From the NCBI GenBank assembly GCA_027625915.1, contig JANTQA010000015.1, positions 3,563,001-3,627,000 on the forward strand: a stretch of DNA of 64,000 nt. Reading direction: 5' to 3'. The notes beneath the pieces are model-generated. The model saw only the letters and a program-made list of their open reading frames with translations, did not search any database and was not told where the DNA came from. Shown one piece after another: positions 1 to 11,700 of this stretch. Made by a program: the position numbers and the translations under genes. Position 1 is the stretch's first letter; every line of letters begins with the position of its first letter. This DNA is from Anaeramoeba flamelloides (Eukaryota; Metamonada; Anaeramoebidae).

Positions 1-1
1 T

Positions 2-2066
2 TTACTTGATCATTTAAAATTACTCTACAAGATAATCAAATTATCAAAAGAACAAGCTGTCGACCTATTGGAGAAAACGCGGGGAATTTCCATGTTGGGC
101 ACATTATTAACCATCAATGAAACACCGGAAGAAATCAAAAATTTTGTTTTAAAATGCTTGACTTGGGCATGTGAATATTCTTCAACGATTCCTAATTTAC
201 TTTCGAAAATCGAAGTTTTACCCGACGTTGTCAACATGCTATCAAACAGCAACCAGGAAATTGTAAAATATTCATCAAGTTTAATATGCGATTGCGTAGA
301 GATTCCAGAAATTTGTTTGGATTTGGAGGAATATGGGATCATTCCCAAATTAGTAAAAATAATTAATGATGTAACCGATGAAGAAATTCTCTGCAATTCT
401 TGTTTAGCAATGACCAAGTTAATGTTTGATCGCCAAATGTCTGATGTTATTTGTGTCGAATATGAGATCATACCTGTCATTCGTGAAAAATTTTTAAAAA
501 AAAAAAGCGATAATCTAATCTTTTGCGGATTAAAGTTCATTGAATTTGCCGCTAATTCTTCATATCAAAATAAAATTTTAATACGCGAATCAGAAATTTT
601 CAATATTTTAAAGGATCTTTTAATAAAGCAAAAAGTACTTGGCAGACAAATGCTGCAACAACTAATAAGCACAATCAACGAATTAACTGTACAATCACGA
701 AAAACTGGAAATGTTAAACATTTTATGAACCTATACATGTTACCACTTTTGGTAAATTTATTCAGAATATCAAAAGATCCCAAAATTATTTCGGATTTAA
801 TTGTCATATTTGGTAACTGTGCTTGCTCCTATGAAGAGTATAGAATACGATTATTGGAATCAAGCATAATACCCCAATTAATTCAGTTATTAAAATCAAC
901 AAGAGACACCATCGTTGAAAGAAATATTATTTTCACTTTTGCTAATTTGGCCCAATCAAGTAAGTTAGGATTAATTATTCTTCTTTTCTTTTTAACTGGT
1001 CTTTTTAGAGGAACTTTTTTTATTCCAACACACATTTTTGTTTTTTTCTTTTTTTTTAATTTTTTTTTTTTTTTGTTTTTCCATTTGATCGTGGACAACT
1101 TTGAAATGAAATACACACTTGGACATCAAAATAAAAGAAAAATACGATTACAGTGCCAATTTTAAATATATTAACATTTTCAACAATATCGCTGAAAATG
1201 TTAACAGATTTAAAATTAGCGTTGTACTATTTCTATTTTTCAATTATCCCAAAAAATTAAAATTGAAAAAATAAAATATATTTTTCAAAGAAAATATTGA
1301 AAATTAAAAATATCAACTTCTTTATTGTATTAATATGATTAAGATTTTATTTTTTATGAGTTTTTATTCTTGAAATTTCTTTTATATTTTGATCAGTTTA
1401 TTTTTAAAATGATAAATTGTTTTAATTATAGATTTATTGCTAATTGATCTTAATAATTTGGATTTTTTTTATTCTTCTTTTTGTTTTTTATTATTTTTAT
1501 TATTATTTTTTATAATGCTTAACTCATTTAAAGCGAAAGTACAGAAAGAATTAATGGATCACGATGGAATTCAGGGAATGGTTGCATGTTTATATTCACC
1601 CGATCTCCAAACACAGTATGGCTCTATTGTTGGTTTAAAAAATATATTTTTTTTTGGACCAAAGGATAAAATTCAGGTAAATATTAATTATATTCTAAAA
1701 AAAAAGATAAAATTCAATTATAACAACAAATAATTTATTCCCTTATATTTATTTTTTTTTGATATAAAAATAATAGTGGTTTGAAATTATGAATTATCTT
1801 GTTTCATTAAATGTTATAAATCATTTTATGGAGTTATTAAAAAAAGAAGAGACTCATTTACGTGAACCAATCATTGAAATTTTAAAAAGAATATCCGAGC
1901 ATCGTAAGAAAATTTTTCTTCTTTCTAACTTTATTTTAAAAAAATTCTTTTTCTTTAAACCAAATTTTATGAAAAAAATATTTTATTTAGTTTGCTTTTA
2001 ATTTTCTTATCAGCTTTAGAAATAATTTTTTTTTTTTATATTCATACAGATCAATCAGTCTATTAA
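2..2066 (+). CDS. Armadillo-repeat protein, 5' end outside window
   Basis: The reading frame is open from base 2, so the gene begins upstream. The protein is a series of alpha-helical repeats of about 42 residues with the ARM pattern (for example ESSIIPQLIQLLKSTRD and HDGIQGMVACLYSPDL), like importin-alpha or beta-catenin-type scaffolds that bind peptides or proteins. Proposed exons: 2-959 (donor GTAAGT), 1534-1676 (acceptor TTAAAG, donor GTAAAT), 1777-1903 (donor GTAAGA) and 2050-2066, which adds a short tail and a TAA stop. All junction phases agree. The start of exon 2 is the weakest call: an AG at 1430-1431 also keeps frame but would add a run of Leu/Phe from the polypyrimidine tract. No F-box, BTB, kinase or nuclear-signal region is visible, so the partner and role are unknown. 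Family call is firm; the last exon is uncertain. Confidence 0.75.
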
Positions 2067-2989
2067 AAAAATTGATAAATGAAAATATTAATTTGCATTG
2101 ATGTGTATACATAATATAATTTGGTTTAAACCATCAAACATTTAATTTATTTTAAATTGCTTCCCTTAAAATTTTGAAAAATTTTTTAATCATTTCTTAA
2201 TTATTTAATTCTTTTTTCTCTTTTTTGTATTTTTCATTTCTTTTATCTCTAATATTATCTTAATAGCTGCTGTTTATCAAGAATTTGGTAAAAATATCCC
2301 AAATAATAGATTTTTTTAAATAGAAATATTAACCTTAATCCAAATATGAGTTGTTTTTTTAGTTATTTTTTTTTTTATTTTTGATTTTTTTTTTTTAAAT
2401 AGGTAATGTTATCGATTGATTTTATATTTTTTATAAAAAATTAAAATTAGTTTTTAATTCTTAATTCTTTTTGTTATTCTATTAATATATAAAAATTTTT
2501 TAAATTTTTTTGAACAATTGTTAAAAAAACAAAATAGAAAATAATTATAATTCAAGATATTGTCTAAACAAATTTTGATAATTAGATCTTTATAAATTTT
2601 TTAACAACAATTATTACTTTCGATTCATAAAATTTTAGAACACATTATCCAATAATAAATTTATAAAAACATCTTTCAAATATTTAAATATCGATATAAA
2701 AGCTGGTTCAGTTAAAGTGCCCCCCCCAAAAAAAATAATTTTTTATATTTAGTTGTTAAATAATCAATAAGTCGAATAATATATGCCAAAGAAGAGTTGA
2801 TATTTGTAGAAAGATATCGATTAAATATAATTATTATGAAAATCAATTCTTATTCTTATAAACTCAGAACTTTAAATGTGTAACCCTAAAAATCTATAAA
2901 GTTCTGATTTAAAACTCAATAAAGTGAACTATTTCATTTGGATTAAAGTTGTTAAACTTTTAGATCTCTTTATTAAAACAAATTATGGC

Positions 2990-3350
2990 TGTGATCCATA
3001 AATTTGACATAAAAGGAAACAACGACCAACCTACTCAACACTGGGGTATAAAAAAAGTTTTATTAAGTTTTTACTTTTTTTCTATTATTTTTTTAATATC
3101 TTTAATTTCTTACTTTTCTTTCTCTTTTTTTTGTATTTGTTAAGAAATAAATTTTTTTTTTTTTTCAAAAAAAGAAAAGCTATTCTCTGAGTTATAAACT
3201 TTCAACATTATAGTGAGGATAAGATAAAAAACTCAAAAATACAATTCAGAGTGTCAAGAAGTGCATGTTAGTGCAGTATAGTGTCATCAAGTGCCTAGGT
3301 TTTTTTTAATTTGATAAATAAACAGAAAATTTATTAAATTTTCTTTTCAT
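2990..3350 (+). repeat. Repeat G copy with 10-bp tandem units
   Basis: This segment aligns with about 46740-47080. Shared parts are AAAGGAAACAAC, a T-rich block, a GAAAAGCT..TGAGT block, GATAAAAAACT, and then tandem decamers ending in CTAGGTTTT. The decamers at about 3251-3300 read AGTGTCAAGA, AGTGCATGTT, AGTGCAGTAT, AGTGTCATCA, AGTGCCTAGG, an exact 10-bp period. Confidence 0.6.
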
Positions 3351-3499
3351 GTCTCAAATTAAAATAAAACCTAAAGGCAAACAGGCTGTAATTTTGTTGA
3401 AATCACCACTTTCTTCAATAATAAAAAGAAAAAAAAAATATAATTATTTTCTGTAAAATTAAAAATAATTATATTTTGAGATCAATGTTATAGAGTATC

Positions 3500-4045
3500 T
3501 ATTTTTTTTTTAATTGGAGATATAAAACAGAATAGGATTTTTCTTGAAGTATACTATTTTATTTGTAAAAATCTTGGTTTATGGAATAAACCGATAATGT
3601 GAGAAAGCCTAAATATACTTTTCCAAAATTCAAAAAATAAAAAGATTGTTTATTTAATTTTAATATCGCTTCGTAATAAAATATAAATATTGAACTCTAC
3701 GGAAATATAATACTTACTTTAAAAATCAACAAATTTTCATTTTGATCTTGAAAAAAAAATAACTATTATCCAATACCAAACAATTCTATTTTTATGAAAT
3801 TATTCTTGGTTTGTTAAAGATAATAAGTTAACATTATTTTACCAAGTGACTATATATCTTGCAATAAAAAATATTTAAAAATGAATTATAAATCAAAAAA
3901 AAATAGAGAAAAAGAAAAAAAATTAAAAAAATTGTTTTCGATTTTGGAATTTCCAAATCAAATTATATCTTAAATATCAATTCAATCTCTTTATATTATC
4001 TATAATTTTGGCCTTACAATTTGGAACCTATCATAGTCTACTTAA
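3500..4045 (+). repeat. Worn copy of DNA element E
   Basis: The core ACCAAGTGACTAT..CTTGCAATAAAA at 3840-3872 and the following A-rich block match element E at 11281-11971, and the sequence around 4010-4035 resembles a decayed E right end. The left limit is uncertain. Confidence 0.4.
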
Positions 4046-4351
4046 AGACCTCAACTGTGAGAATAAATTAAAAAATATAAAACTTCTTTAGTAAATAATA
4101 ACACCCCTGACCAAGTATTGTTAGTAATTCTAATTTCAAGTATTACTAATATATAAAAGACCTGATATTTTAAAAATTATTAAAAAATAAAACCGAAACC
4201 ATAAAAAAAATTGATTTAACTATTTTTGAAAATATAATTATGGATTTTTTTCGGAATGGGGTTTCAATAAAAAAAATTTCACAAGTGAATTTCATTTTTT
4301 TGGTAAATATATTCACTTTATTTGGTTTTTCATTTTCAAAATTTTCTAAAC

Positions 4352-4353
<2 letters not shown>

Positions 4354-4389
<36 letters not shown>
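4354..4389. repeat. (TA)n microsatellite
   Basis: About 18 uninterrupted TA dinucleotides, read directly. Confidence 0.95.
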
Positions 4390-4391
<2 letters not shown>

Positions 4392-5334
4392 CTTGAAACC
4401 TATATTTTTTCAACTAGTATTTTGGGAAAAAATAAGAATAAAAAAATTTGATAAAGTAAAATACAAAAAAAGAAAAAAACAAGTAAATTAAAGATAAAAG
4501 TAAAATAAAAAAATAAATCAAACAAGAAAAACAAAAGAAAAACAAAAATGTGATGAAATTAAAACAAAAATTTGAAAAATTAGAAAAAATTTTTACATTC
4601 AAAAAATTGAAAATATATTTGATGAGAATATGGGGAAACATCTCAAAACTACATATAATAAATATTACACAATAGTGATAAAAACAATATAAAATAGATT
4701 TTTTTATTATAATATTAAATTCTGGTAAATCTTAATGGTGTTTGTCTCAAAAAAAGTTTTTATAAACTACCATTTCTTTTTATATGATTAATTGATTAGT
4801 TTCCATATTTTTAATATTAACTATTTCCAAATAGGTTAAAATTTATTTGTAAATATCTTTAAAACTATTAGAATATACACAATCATTAAGAACCATTTAT
4901 TGAATCTTGATAATAATTCAATTCATTTGTTAGTATGTTATTACATAAATATAATATATTAAATTTTCTGATCTCTTTTTATCTGATATTATTCTAAGTA
5001 ATATAAATTTTAATTGGTTATTTACTTTTTGATTGAAAAAAAATATTTTTCATAACTTATTTAATCTAAACAAAATTTCTACAGTAGAATTAAAAATACT
5101 ATAAATGTAATTTTATTGTCTTAAAAATCATTTATCGCCTTTTCAGATTTTCTATTTTTTATTCAAATTAGTCAAATTATTTTCTCCAAAAAAAATGCTT
5201 TTAATTTTTTTCTTCATTTTTTAGAAATATTTAAATGAAAATATGTTGAAATAAATTCGGAATTCCTTGAACCAATCATTATTAATATTTAACTTCATTT
5301 GGTATTGTTGATTAACAAATAGCACCACTAAACA

Positions 5335-5395
5335 AAGATGTTTTTTTTCTGAAATGTAAAAAAAAATTCCCCGCTTTTTTGGAAATACGTTATTA
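5335..5395 (+). repeat. Terminal fragment of element H
   Basis: TGAAATGTAAAAAAAAATTC followed by CTTTTTTGGAAATAC matches the right inverted repeat of element H at 44745-44785 almost base for base. No matching second end is seen nearby, so this is a solo or truncated end. Confidence 0.5.
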
Positions 5396-5779
5396 TAAAA
5401 AGGTGCTGAAAAAATTTCTTGAGGATTTTGATTTAAATAATAATTCTTTATGAAAGTAATCTTCTGGTTTATTACAAAATATTTAAGTGAAAACAAATAA
5501 AATGAATAACTTTAAATAACTTTATTGCAATTCTTGGATTTGAATTTGGTTTCGGTTCATTGAATCATAAAATAAAAAAAAAAAAGAAAATGAATTCTCA
5601 TGTTTAAGAATATTATAAAAAAAAATTTTCTAAATTCTTTGTAATTTAGTTACAACAATTTCCTTTCAAAAAGAAAAATTAAAAACGTGAATTTGGAACA
5701 AAAATTAAAAATCAAATTTAAAAAAAAAAAAATCAAGAAAAAAAAAAAATCAAGAAAAAAGAAAAAAAGAAAGAATTAA

Positions 5780-8700
5780 TTAATCAAATTCACTTGATTC
5801 GGTCTCATCCTTCTCTAAGTCATCTTTATGAAGCCTCTGATATTTTTGTTTTTCAATTTCAATTTTAACATCATGAGGGACATCTGGCACCACTTGATGG
5901 ACAATGAATTTAATAAAGAGTATGCTATGTTCTAAAATGACGAGGAAAAGTAATTTGGAAGAATAGGATTCGATTGTTGTATTACCAAGGACAAATACTC
6001 GATAAGAAAAGGCCATCATAAGGATGTTATTTAAAATGACAAGAAGTGAAACGAATTTGAGAATTTCAAGCCATTGGCCGATACCGTCTGCGCCTCTAGG
6101 TTCTGGTCTTTTCATGGAACGTAATTTGATTGCGTCTGTTCTAATTTCGAACCAATTATTTACAAAGGCCAAAAGGGGAGCCAATGGGCCCCAAGGGTAG
6201 GCCATTACGAAGAATGTTGCGAACCCCATTTGGATAAACATTTCAAGATAATCTTCGACTGTGCTGTCATAAGGAGCGAATTTGGACTCCTTTTCGACTC
6301 TTTGGAATTTATCTACAATGTTTCCGTCACGTTTCTGTTGCTTTCTCTTTCTTTTGGCCATTTTGACAGCAATTTTTTTTTTTAACCAAGGAAGACCAAC
6401 TTCCATAACATTACCAATGATTTGCTTTGTAATTAAAATGGTCATTAATTGTGTGGCTACATAGCCCATGTCCTTGGCGACAAAGGCAGAACAGAAGATC
6501 GCAATGTAATTATTGACTGATTGGAACATGAAATATTTGACAACAAGGGAATTTTCAAAATGAGAGTCGTATCTATGGTTTTCCCACTCTGTTAGCTTGT
6601 GTCCAAACGTTTTAAATACGGCATTTAAGATGAAAATAATAGCACCAAGTGCAATACCTGTCCATAGTGTGTAAAGGAATGGCGCATTATCCCGGCCATA
6701 TTTGTCAATGATATATTCTTTAAATTCTGTTTTGCCCCGAAATAATTTTTCATATGTGATCCCAATAGAGGCACCGGCTGCCGCACACATCATTAGGACG
6801 GTGAATCCAAAGGTTACTGCATATTTCATTTTCCTTGTTTTAGGAGAGTAATACAATTCGTTCTTGTTAGTAATGGGAGAGATCCTATTCGTCCCTTTAA
6901 ATTCGGGCCTCACCGATTCGTCCTCTTCAAAGTCAAGCATATCCCAATGAAGTGAAATTCGGACCGATGTCCTTTTCCAATATTCAATAAAAACAGTGAT
7001 CCAAATGGAGATAATAATTGTGTTTATTAATCCTAAAACACCATGCTTTTCCTTCAGATATTTTTCTAAAATTGTGAAAAGAATTCCAATAACTGACAAG
7101 ACACCCAAAAAGTAAAAGTAGATCTTTAAAAATGCAAAATAAAATGCTATTTTTTCTCCAAAATAATCTATTTATTTTTTGAGAAATTTTTTTTTTTATT
7201 TGTTTTTATTTTGAAAGTTTATAAAATTATTTTGAAAAAAGTACATAATAATTGTTACAAATAAAGAGAAAGATAATAAAAATATATTATTGATTTTTTT
7301 AAAATCTATTTTTTTTTATATATTACTTGAAACATTTAAAAGATAATTATTATCCATTAATATATCTGATTAAAGTCATTTTATAAAAAAGCGAAGAACA
7401 AATTTTTTTTAATGTTTACCCACTAAAATTTAAGTTATTAAACTGTTTTATTGGTTGGTTTTTCAAATTTTGGTTTTCATTTTTTGAAAATTGCTATAAA
7501 AAGATATTTCTTTTTTTTTTATTTACTATGTTTTTTTTTTTTAAAACCTAAACTTTTTATTTGTGAAATTTTGAGTAAAAAATTTTGGATAAATACCCAT
7601 AAGAAAGAGATTAGAACACTGAAAAGTTTAGGATAATACTATAGGCACTGTGTAAAGATTTTGAGAAATCATTTAGATTATTAGACAAAGTTTATAAATT
7701 TTAGGATCTTCTTATTTTCAATTTTATAAAAGTAAAATAAAAAGTATTTTACTAAATGAAATTGTCTTTAAATATGATATTTAAAGTTGGTTAACAGTAC
7801 TTTAAAACAATTCTTTTCTGGGGATTTTTAATTGATAACAGTGAGATTAGCGAGTGTGTTAATTTCAACCCAATTTAACACATAATTTGATCCAAAGAAA
7901 CCAAAATACTTGTTCAATAGAAGACAAATTAAAAGTATTTCATTTTTCTGAGAATGTTTGAAAATGGAGTAAATTCCATTTATTTGTCGAAAAGAAAAGT
8001 CGAAATCCAAACATTCATTTTTTTCCTTTCAAAAAAAAAAGCAATCTTATTTTCAATTAAATAAAAAAATTTTTGTCTCCTTTTTTCTTATAAAAAAATA
8101 AAAAAAAACCATTTATAAGAGAAGAAAAAAGAGAAAAAATCAAATTATAATTTTTGAAAAAAAAAAAAAAACATTTTTTTTTTTTTTTTTTTTATATTAT
8201 TGAAGAAGTGTAGATTACACTCTAGTTGCCCTTAGACTTAAATTCCCTTTCAGGAATTTAGATGTAAAATCATAGAGTTCACGATTATTAATTAATGAAA
8301 ATAATTTCAAACTGTCTTGATTTGAAATTAGTTCATTAAGATTTATTTCTTTTAATTTGTTATAAAAACATTAATCTATCTTTTTTTATAGGAAGGACAG
8401 ACCCATAAAAAAATGATCAATATATTCTATAATTTCCTTTTGTTCATATTTTGAACATAAAGGACAAAATTTATTTGAATTTTTATTAATTACATAGTAA
8501 TATCTATTTAAGCAGTTAGTAAACGATCTGAATTTTAGAATTGTTGAGCTTGAGGGATAACTCAAATATTTTTGAGTTTTAAATAAATATTTTTGATTTT
8601 TAATTATTGTAAAATAATTTTGGACCTTCCAACTTTTGGAATTCAGCAACTCATTGAATGTGTACTTATATATTTCATTTTTTAATTCTTTTAAATCTTT

Positions 8701-11700
8701 TGAATACCAGTTGATTTTATTATTTATTCTTTGATTAAATTTTATTAATTTTTCTCAATAAGGAAGAGATAAATTTCCTATTTTATTTTTTAATTTAAAT
8801 TTCTTTTTATTTACTGAAATTGTCATATTTTCAATTTTAAATTCTGTTTTATAAATGAGAATTGGTGTATTTCTGTTTATTTTGTATATTTCAGTAATAC
8901 ATGAATTAATCCAAGAATTTAAATAATTTATCGTTGTTATTTGATAATTAAAAATTTCTAATCCATATGTTAATTGACTTAATATGAAAGATTTAAATAA
9001 TCTAATTTTTAAACTATTATTCAGAGAATTGTTATTAAATAATTGTTTGCAGTTATGATAGGTTTCTTTATATTTTTTTAAATTATAAACTATATGTGCA
9101 ATTTTATCTAAATAAATACCCAAATATTTATTTTTTTTTAAATCTTTTGATATAACTGTTTTATCTTTATTTGGTTTTAATCCAAATTGAATAATAATTT
9201 CATATATTGAATTTAATTTTTGATTTATTTGGATTTTATTTGCTTTTATAATTAGGATTAAATCATCTGTAAACATTTGACAATGATTTGTTAAAGGTAT
9301 AATTTTTAATAAAAGAAAATGCGAAATAAGAGCAAATAAAATAGGAGATAAAAAAAAACATTTTTTTTTTACAAAGTCAAGTCAAGAAATTTTAGAATAA
9401 GGTTCAAAATCATTCGTTGTTAAGAACAAATAATGTATGAAGGTTTTATATTAGATTTTTATTTTGGGTATTTTTTAAACAAACATGAAATAAAAGAGGA
9501 AATAGGTGCCATTTAAAAGCCAGGTGGTGGTATTTTGTGTCCGAGGAATTAAAACTATGTTTTTTTTCTTCAAGGGAACCAATTTAACATTTAACTTCAA
9601 TACTTTCAATACTTCTGTTGGGTGAAAAAAGATCCTTTGAGGAACAAGTTCTTCAAAGTATTAATAAAAAACTAGAAATTAGTTTATATTTGTTTTTATT
9701 TGTTTGTGGTTTGTTTTTTGTTTCTAAGAGTTAGATATAGAGTTCCCAAAATAAATAGCAACTCATATTGTTTCATTTGTTCAAAACTCTCCTTGTTATC
9801 ATTTTTTGTTTTGGATCTCCTTCCAGATCCAAGATATGATATTTTTCAAAGTGCTAAGATGCTATTGGAGAGTTCGAAGAACGATGATTAATATCATCTT
9901 ATATCACTTTTAACAATATCATTTTTTCCATTCTTCTCAGGAAAAAATAGAATTATAAACAAAGTGATTATTTGCAAATCAAAATAATAAACGCCATTAT
10001 TGAAAAATAAATTACAATACATTGAATTATTTTAGATTTTATTCTTTTCAATTTATAACAATTAAAACATTAATTCTTGTTCATTTTAATTATCCAAGCA
10101 ACCTCATTGGAATTTTTTTGAGTTGAATATCATTAATAATAAATTATTATTCTTTCTACAAAAAAAAAAATACAAAATTTAAACAATAAATAAGTTGAAA
10201 AATTTTTGGAAATTATAAAAAATTCTCTTCATAATTTAAAATTTTTTCACAAAATATAAATGAATAAACCTTCAAAATTGATTTGGCATTAGGTGTACTA
10301 TTGGATACTAAACCCATGTTGTATTGGAGTAAAAATACCAAAACAAAAATGAATGGCTTTATTTTGAAACATAGCTTTTATGTTATTCAGGATGTAGGTA
10401 CGTTTTACCATTTTAAAAATTTTAATTGCAAAAACCTTACTGAAAAATGATTTTTTGAGTGTCTTTGGGATATTGAATCTTTGAAAATCCAAAATACCAT
10501 TCACTGCTCTATTTGTGAAAAGAAAAGGAATCCAAAGTAAATCAGGGTTGAATCTTTAATTTTTCAATTTTTTGAACATTAAACTATAATTAAATATTTG
10601 GTTTTATTATAAATTAGGTTTTGGATCTAGAAATGTGTTTATGAGAATGCTTGAAATTAATAAACCAAAAAATAGGCATGGGAAGGTGTGTATTTTAAAT
10701 AAATCTTTTCTTTAGAAGACCAAACAAAAAAGATCACTATTCCAAAAAAAATTTGTTGAAATCAAAAATGAAAAAAAAAAAAAATTTGATAAAAGTCTAT
10801 TTTCTGAAGGTTCGCTTTGTTTTTCTTCTTAATTTGGATGAATACAAACAATTTATAACCTAAAATTTCTCACCTCATTAATATTTATTTATTATTTTAC
10901 CGAATCATTTTTTCCAAATTTGTTTTCAAATTCTTTTTTCAAATATTTTTATCAAAAAAAGCCAAAACAAAGAATACTTTGTCAAAAGATTAAAGTAAAG
11001 CAATTGAATTCTCGAAATCCAAAAAAACAACCATGAAAAGATTCAACCCAAAAAAAAAGAAAATTGTGAAAAAAATTCAGGTATGAATAAGAATTATTTT
11101 CAGTTTTCAACTTTGAATCGAAAATAAATAATTACCAAACCAAACCAATACTCCTATTAAATCTTTTATTCTGAAAAAGAATTTAAAAAATATGATCCTA
11201 TTTTCTGAACCCAAACGAAAATTAGATAAATTAAATGAAAATTAGAATTAAAATACATTTTGAGAAATTAAACTCTGTTTCAGTCCAAGGGGCCCAAAGT
11301 TTTTTTCAAATATCAATTATTTTATAGAATTGACCTTTGAAGAACAAATAAGAAATAAACAGAATAATACACATCAAAGAATTGTTGATATATGTCTGAA
11401 ATAAAACTAATTAATCAATGGATTTTCTTAAAAATTGAAAAACTCAAATTCTTAGGGAAAATCAAAAAAATTGAGAAAAATAACGATGCTCCTTTTGAAC
11501 TTCTGCTGGTATTTGAATAATAAATATGAAACATTTTTCACTTCATTTTCCATACTTTTCTTTTAGAAATTAAGCCCCCAAACGAAGTTTGTTGGTATTG
11601 GTGGTCTCTATTTGAAAAAGGAAATCAAAATGAAGTGAAAATTTTTCACATTTATTAAACAAATATCAAGATCAAAGATCGAATAGAATTTCAATAGAAA

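Larger units (their letters stand above)
2067..5779. other. Intergenic, AT-rich, with worn repeats
   Basis: This separates the convergent ARM and anoctamin genes. It holds a copy of repeat G with decamer units (about 2990-3350), a worn copy of element E (about 3500-4045), a (TA)n tract, and a terminus of element H near 5340. The small open frames at 4240-4491, 4414-4641 and 5221-5496 have low-complexity translations and no family resemblance. I see nothing else. Confidence 0.7.

Noticed and set aside
960-1165. Direct read-through of the ARM frame past 959
   Set aside because: A GTAAGT donor stands at 960 and the residues beyond are poly-Phe/Leu unlike ARM helices.
7828-8010. Minus-strand frame of 60 aa as an anoctamin exon
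   Set aside because: The peptide does not align with any anoctamin segment, the true upstream exons are at 14.0-15.0 kb, and similarity to 61380-61620 continues past the stop codon, so it is repeat K.
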